A DNA stretch of 64,000 nt from Nocardioides speluncae. Lineage in GTDB: Bacteria; Actinomycetota; Actinomycetes; Propionibacteriales; Nocardioidaceae. The stretch covers positions 86,203 to 150,202 of the forward strand of contig NZ_QEOO01000049.1 in NCBI RefSeq assembly GCF_003121585.1. The letters are read 5' to 3'. Position 1 is the first letter of the stretch. Each line of letters starts with the position of its first letter. Shown in pieces: positions 61,090-64,000 of the stretch. The translations under genes were made by a program, and so were the position numbers. The notes beneath the pieces are model-generated. The model did not search any database. It saw nothing but the letters and a program-made list of their open reading frames with translations, and was not told the origin of the DNA.

Positions 61090-61120
61090 AGTCTCGCCCT
61101 TAGAGCGTGCTCTAAGTCAA
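61090..61120 (-). promoter_or_regulatory. MerR-type promoter and operator for the merR gene
   Basis: On the minus strand, -35 TTGACT (61115-61120), a 19-bp spacer and -10 GAGACT (61090-61095), ending 6 nt before the ATG at 61083. It contains the same 16-bp dyad TTAGAGCACGCTCTAA (61100-61115), so the gene is probably autoregulated. Confidence 0.82.
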
Positions 61121-61143
61121 GCTGGACGGCGCCACCTGGAGGT

Positions 61144-62058
61144 CTAGCCGGCGTTCGTGGCTCGGATCAGCAGCTCACGGAACCGGTCCTCGCCGATCTT
61201 CGGCTCGACGTGCTGTCCCTGGCGGGCGAAGAGCCGGCGGTCGAGGACGTAGAGCGCGGCGGCGTCGTCCCACAGTCGGGTGAAGCCGACCCACTCCGAC
61301 GGAGTCTGCAGCATCGCCGCCCGCAGCACGCCCGGCAGGCCGGCCTGCTCGAACCGGCCGACCATCTCCTCGGTCGGCGCGTAGGTCAGCTCGGTGCCGG
61401 TGCTCGGCGGCAGGTCGACCCAGACCGCCGACTGTGCCGGTCGGAGCGCCTTACCGGCCGCGCGGCAGGCCGCCAGGTCGTACTCACAGTTGAAGTTGTC
61501 GGGGTGGTTCTCCGCGATCGGCAGGCCGGAGACGACCACGTCGCCGAGGCGGTGGCCGAGCTGCTTGGCGTAGGTGTTGAAGGAGGTCCACGGCCCCAGC
61601 ACGAGGACGTCGACCGTGCTGCACCCGTACACGGCGTCGCGCAGCTCGCGGCGCAGGTCGGCCGGGTCGCCGGCAAACGGGACCGACGCGCTGAGGAAGT
61701 AGTTCAGACGCTCGGCGCCGGCCCGCGCGGCGGGCAGCCAGTCGTAGTCGGGCGGCGCGGGTGAAGTGAGGCCGGCGATGACCGGTGGGGTCTCGCTGCC
61801 GCCGCCGAGGAACATCGAGGTCGCGGTCGCGCCGCCCGCCACCGACGAGATGCCCTCGGTCACCACCACGGCGGTCACGTCGCGGCCGGGCACGAGAGCG
61901 CCAATCGCGCGGTAGTCGTCGAGGCCGGCGTCGGTGTCGACGACCAGGCACTCGTTGTGCTGCCGAGGTTGGTCGCCTGCGGACGCGGTGAGCGGCGTCG
62001 ATGCCGAGCCGAGAAGGAAGGCGAGACTGAGCAGGGCAACGAGGCGGAGGTTCTTCAC
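61144..62058 (-). CDS. Secreted nucleoside hydrolase-like protein
   Basis: 304 aa with a signal peptide (LVALLSLAFLLGSASTPLTASAG). The nucleoside-hydrolase calcium motif is present as VVDTDAGLDDYRAIGAL (DTDxxxDD with Y), with ENHPDNFNCEYDLAACRAA and FTRLWDDAAALYV later, which match the ribose-binding Asn and the C-terminal Asp. Such proteins release the base from ribonucleosides. Outside the membrane it could feed the base or ribose to uptake systems. The 5' side has a LacI-like palindrome. Confidence 0.85.
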   Translation of the reverse strand: MKNLRLVALLSLAFLLGSASTPLTASAGDQPRQHNECLVVDTDAGLDDYRAIGALVPGRDVTAVVVTEGISSVAGGATATSMFLGGGSETPPVIAGLTSPAPPDYDWLPAARAGAERLNYFLSASVPFAGDPADLRRELRDAVYGCSTVDVLVLGPWTSFNTYAKQLGHRLGDVVVSGLPIAENHPDNFNCEYDLAACRAAGKALRPAQSAVWVDLPPSTGTELTYAPTEEMVGRFEQAGLPGVLRAAMLQTPSEWVGFTRLWDDAAALYVLDRRLFARQGQHVEPKIGEDRFRELLIRATNAG

Positions 62059-62082
62059 GGTGATCGCTCCTAATACGAGTGG

Positions 62083-62098
62083 GCCGCAACGTTGCGGC
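62083..62098. promoter_or_regulatory. 16-bp palindrome, LacI-family-like operator
   Basis: GCCGCAACGTTGCGGC, a gapless dyad centred on CG as in LacI/GalR operators. It lies 25 bp before the secreted nucleoside hydrolase start, in the 194-bp gap that precedes it. No LacI-type gene is in the window. Confidence 0.5.
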
Positions 62099-62252
62099 TC
62101 ACCACGGTCAGAGTCATGGGCAGGGGCACTCTTCAGGCGATGCTGCGCGAGCTATTGACGCACGATTGGCAATCCAACCCGGCAGGACGGTCGCTCGTCC
62201 AGGACTTTGGCAGGTTCCACGCATTTCTCGCAGTCGTCGGTGGGGTCCTGCT

Positions 62253-63056
62253 CTAGTCAGACGCCCGGTCGAGCGCGCGGCGGTAGAACTCCTCGAGCGC
62301 GAACGGGCCGCCGACGTACGCCGCCTCCGCCTCGTCCTCGGGCCGGTCCGGGATCGTGTCCACGAAGTCCTCGGCGTCGTCCTGCGGCTCGTAGCCGAGC
62401 CGGCGGCCGGGCTCCAGGTCCCACCAGGCGCGGGTGTTGTTGGAGATCCCGTAGAGGACGGCGTAGCCGGGTGAGGTGCAGGTCAGCGCCGCCTCGACCA
62501 TCCGCACGCAGTCGTCGTGGGACAGCCAGGTCGACAGCGCGCGAGCGGTGGCCGGCTGGTCACGGAACGAGCCGATCCGGCAAGAGACCGTGTCGATGCC
62601 GTACCGGTCGGCGTACAGCTGCATGAGCGCCTCGGCGGCGACCTTGCCGACGCCGTAGAACGTGTCGGGCCGCGGCAGCGCGTCGTCGCTGACCAGGTCG
62701 CGCCGCGGCGTGCGGCCGACGGCATGGTTGGAGCTGGCGTAGACGAACCGGTCGACGTGGTGCTCGACCATCGCGTCCAGCAGCGCCGCGGTCGTGAGGG
62801 TGTGCGAGGTCAGCGACTCCTGGAGGTTCCCCTCGCCGGGATGGCCCGCGAGGTGTACGACGCCTTCGAGGGGCTCGCCGGCGAACACCTCCGCGACCGC
62901 GTCGGCGTCCGCGCAGTCCAGGGTGTGCCACGGAAGGTCGGTGCCGTCGGGCGCGGGCACCCGGTCCAGGCCGACCACCTCGTGGCCGCGGTCGGTGAGT
63001 CCGAGGGTGACGACCTGTCCGATGCTGCCGGCGGCGCCGGTGACCAGGACCCGCAT
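62253..63056 (-). CDS. NAD-dependent epimerase/dehydratase, uronate dehydrogenase-like
   Basis: 267 aa, extended SDR. The nucleotide motif is VTGAAGSIGQVV; VHLAGHPGEG, the catalytic SSNHAVGR and YGVGKVAAE (YxxxK) follow. This pattern and the short length match hexuronate dehydrogenases (Udh), which oxidise galacturonate or glucuronate to lactones, though an epimerase role is possible. The ATG overlaps the stop of the PNP gene as ATGA, so the two are co-translated. Confidence 0.85.
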   Translation of the reverse strand: MRVLVTGAAGSIGQVVTLGLTDRGHEVVGLDRVPAPDGTDLPWHTLDCADADAVAEVFAGEPLEGVVHLAGHPGEGNLQESLTSHTLTTAALLDAMVEHHVDRFVYASSNHAVGRTPRRDLVSDDALPRPDTFYGVGKVAAEALMQLYADRYGIDTVSCRIGSFRDQPATARALSTWLSHDDCVRMVEAALTCTSPGYAVLYGISNNTRAWWDLEPGRRLGYEPQDDAEDFVDTIPDRPEDEAEAAYVGGPFALEEFYRRALDRASD

Positions 63057-63865
63057 CAGATCTTCGGCACGATCTGGCCGAGAAGCTCGCCCATCCGGGT
63101 GGCGGCGGCCTTGCCGGCCGCGAGCACCTCCTCGTGGTTGAGCGGCTCGCCGGTGATGCCGGCGGCGAGGTTGGTGACCAGGCTGATCCCGAGCACCTCG
63201 AGACCGGCCTCGCGGGCGGCGATCGCCTCGAGCGTCGTACTCATGCCGACCAGGTCGCCGCCGATCGCCCGGACCATGCCGATCTCGGCGGGGGTCTCGT
63301 AGTGGGGGCCGGGGAACTGGACGTAGACGCCCTCGTCGAGGCTGCCGTCCACCTCCCTGCACAGCGCCCGCAGTCGGCTGCTGTACAGATCGGTCAGGTC
63401 GACGAAGTTCGCGCCGTCGATCGGGCTGGTCGCGGTCAGGTTGATGTGGTCCTTGATCAGCACCGGCGTGCCGGGCTGCCAGCTCTCTTTCAGGCCGCCG
63501 CAGCCGTTGGTGAGTACGACGGTCCGACAGCCCGCCGCAGCGGCCATCCGGACGCCGTGGACGACGGCGGCGACGCCGAGGCCCTCGTAGAAGTGGGTGC
63601 GGCCGAGGAACACCAGCAGCTGCTTGTCGCCTGCCCGCACGCTGCGGATCTTGCCCGCGTGACCCTCGACGGCCGGGGGCGCGAAGCCGGGCAGGTCGGT
63701 GGTCGCCACCTCGGCCGTCGCCTCGCCGAGCGCGTCGACCGCGGGCAGCCAGCCGGAGCCCATGACCAGGGCGATGTCGTGCTTCTCGCCGCCGGTCAGC
63801 TCGGCGAGTCGCGCCGCCGCTTCGGCGGCCAGTGCAGTCGGACGGGCGGTGGAACTGGGAGCCAT
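63056..63865 (-). CDS. Purine nucleoside phosphorylase
   Basis: 269 aa, trimeric PNP/MTAP-type. VMGSGWLPAVDALG (phosphate site), LGRTHFYEGLGVAAVVHGVRMAAAAG, VLTNGCGGLKESWQPG and VYVQFPGPHYETPAEIGMVRAIGGDLVGMSTTLEAIAARE are conserved, including the purine-binding Glu in HYETPAEI and the Asn-like position near the base (LVTNLAAG). It converts inosine, guanosine and deoxy-forms to base plus (deoxy)ribose-1-phosphate. It completes the salvage set with add, deoC and the phosphosugar mutase. The ATG is preceded by TAGGCT. Confidence 0.94.
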   Translation of the reverse strand: MAPSSTARPTALAAEAAARLAELTGGEKHDIALVMGSGWLPAVDALGEATAEVATTDLPGFAPPAVEGHAGKIRSVRAGDKQLLVFLGRTHFYEGLGVAAVVHGVRMAAAAGCRTVVLTNGCGGLKESWQPGTPVLIKDHINLTATSPIDGANFVDLTDLYSSRLRALCREVDGSLDEGVYVQFPGPHYETPAEIGMVRAIGGDLVGMSTTLEAIAAREAGLEVLGISLVTNLAAGITGEPLNHEEVLAAGKAAATRMGELLGQIVPKI

Positions 63866-63871
63866 GGACGC

Positions 63872-63877
63872 AGCCTA
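63872..63877 (-). promoter_or_regulatory. -10 box of a leaderless promoter for the PNP gene
   Basis: TAGGCT on the minus strand followed by 6 nt and the ATG at 63865. Confidence 0.45.
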
Positions 63878-64000
63878 GATGACTGCGCGTCCCGAGGCCT
63901 TGGCTCAATGCCACGTAGCGTAGGTGATCGGGTGATGGTCGGCGTGGCGTGACTGGTGTGGCTGGTGGGACTGTTTTGATCGCTGCCCATGAGCGTGGCG

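Noticed and set aside
63989..64000. Possible gene start ATG AGC GTG GCG at the window end
   Set aside because: Only four codons are visible; nothing can be concluded.

Overview
This is a 64 kb stretch of a very GC-rich chromosome. Dense genes with GTG and TTG starts, many overlapping stop/start codons, many apparently leaderless promoters and the gene content (methylmalonyl-CoA mutase plus MeaB, PknB-like kinases, a Tad/Flp pilus locus, a BMP-type nucleoside importer) point to an actinobacterium. A Nocardioides-like member of the Nocardioidaceae is my inference, not something the sequence proves. I see no rRNA, tRNA, phage, plasmid or transposase gene, and no gene-free gap longer than about 280 bp.

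Layout. 1-1512: the tail of a receptor-like Ser/Thr kinase with FG-GAP repeats. 1568-6506: mutA-mutB-meaB. 6616-9422: an unrecognised 471-aa protein and an M20 amidohydrolase. 9544-17522: a nucleoside uptake and salvage operon (BMP lipoprotein, ABC ATPase, two permeases, cytidine deaminase, an intervening cytochrome P450, thymidine phosphorylase). 17576-25303: a second FG-GAP kinase, a MaoC protein, adenosine deaminase, a VWA surface protein divergent from a small HTH protein, and a third kinase. 25361-30549: a TlpA/CcdA redox pair, a WYL regulator with VOC partner, small proteins and a Crp/Fnr regulator. 30827-43437: a Tad/Flp pilus locus (zinc-ribbon protein, CpaB, a CpaE-TadE fusion, TadE, TadA, TadB, TadC, a two-component pair, Flp pilin, a TadG-like protein, a 445-aa protein with a Flp-type leader, a lipoprotein and a membrane protein). 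43471-48969: a second VWA/HTH module, a uridine kinase-like gene and two membrane-anchored proteins. 49173-54621: two aldehyde dehydrogenase-family proteins, deoC, DUF2853 and a phosphosugar mutase. 54639-63865: housekeeping and small enzymes, an M1 peptidase, a MerR/aldo-keto reductase pair, a nucleoside hydrolase-like protein, a uronate dehydrogenase-like enzyme and purine nucleoside phosphorylase.

Metabolic theme. Nucleosides imported by the BMP/ABC system can be deaminated (cdd, add), phosphorolysed (deoA, PNP) or hydrolysed, isomerised by the phosphosugar mutase, cleaved by DeoC to glyceraldehyde-3-phosphate and acetaldehyde, and the acetaldehyde oxidised by the adjacent ALDH. Most of a deoxynucleoside catabolic route is therefore present, spread over the window.

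Most unusual feature. Six copies of a roughly 160-bp hairpin-forming element lie at 34385, 35866, 36956, 45966, 47209 and 55625. They share a core, but each copy has its own outer arms that remain self-complementary. Four are flanked by 5-6 bp direct repeats. One is inserted in frame inside the uridine kinase-like gene and adds 58 codons. Three sit between tad genes with the downstream Shine-Dalgarno sequence inside the right arm and its complement in the left arm. A separate array at 48974-49174 has seven 18-bp repeats on a 31-bp period, three in one orientation and four in the other.
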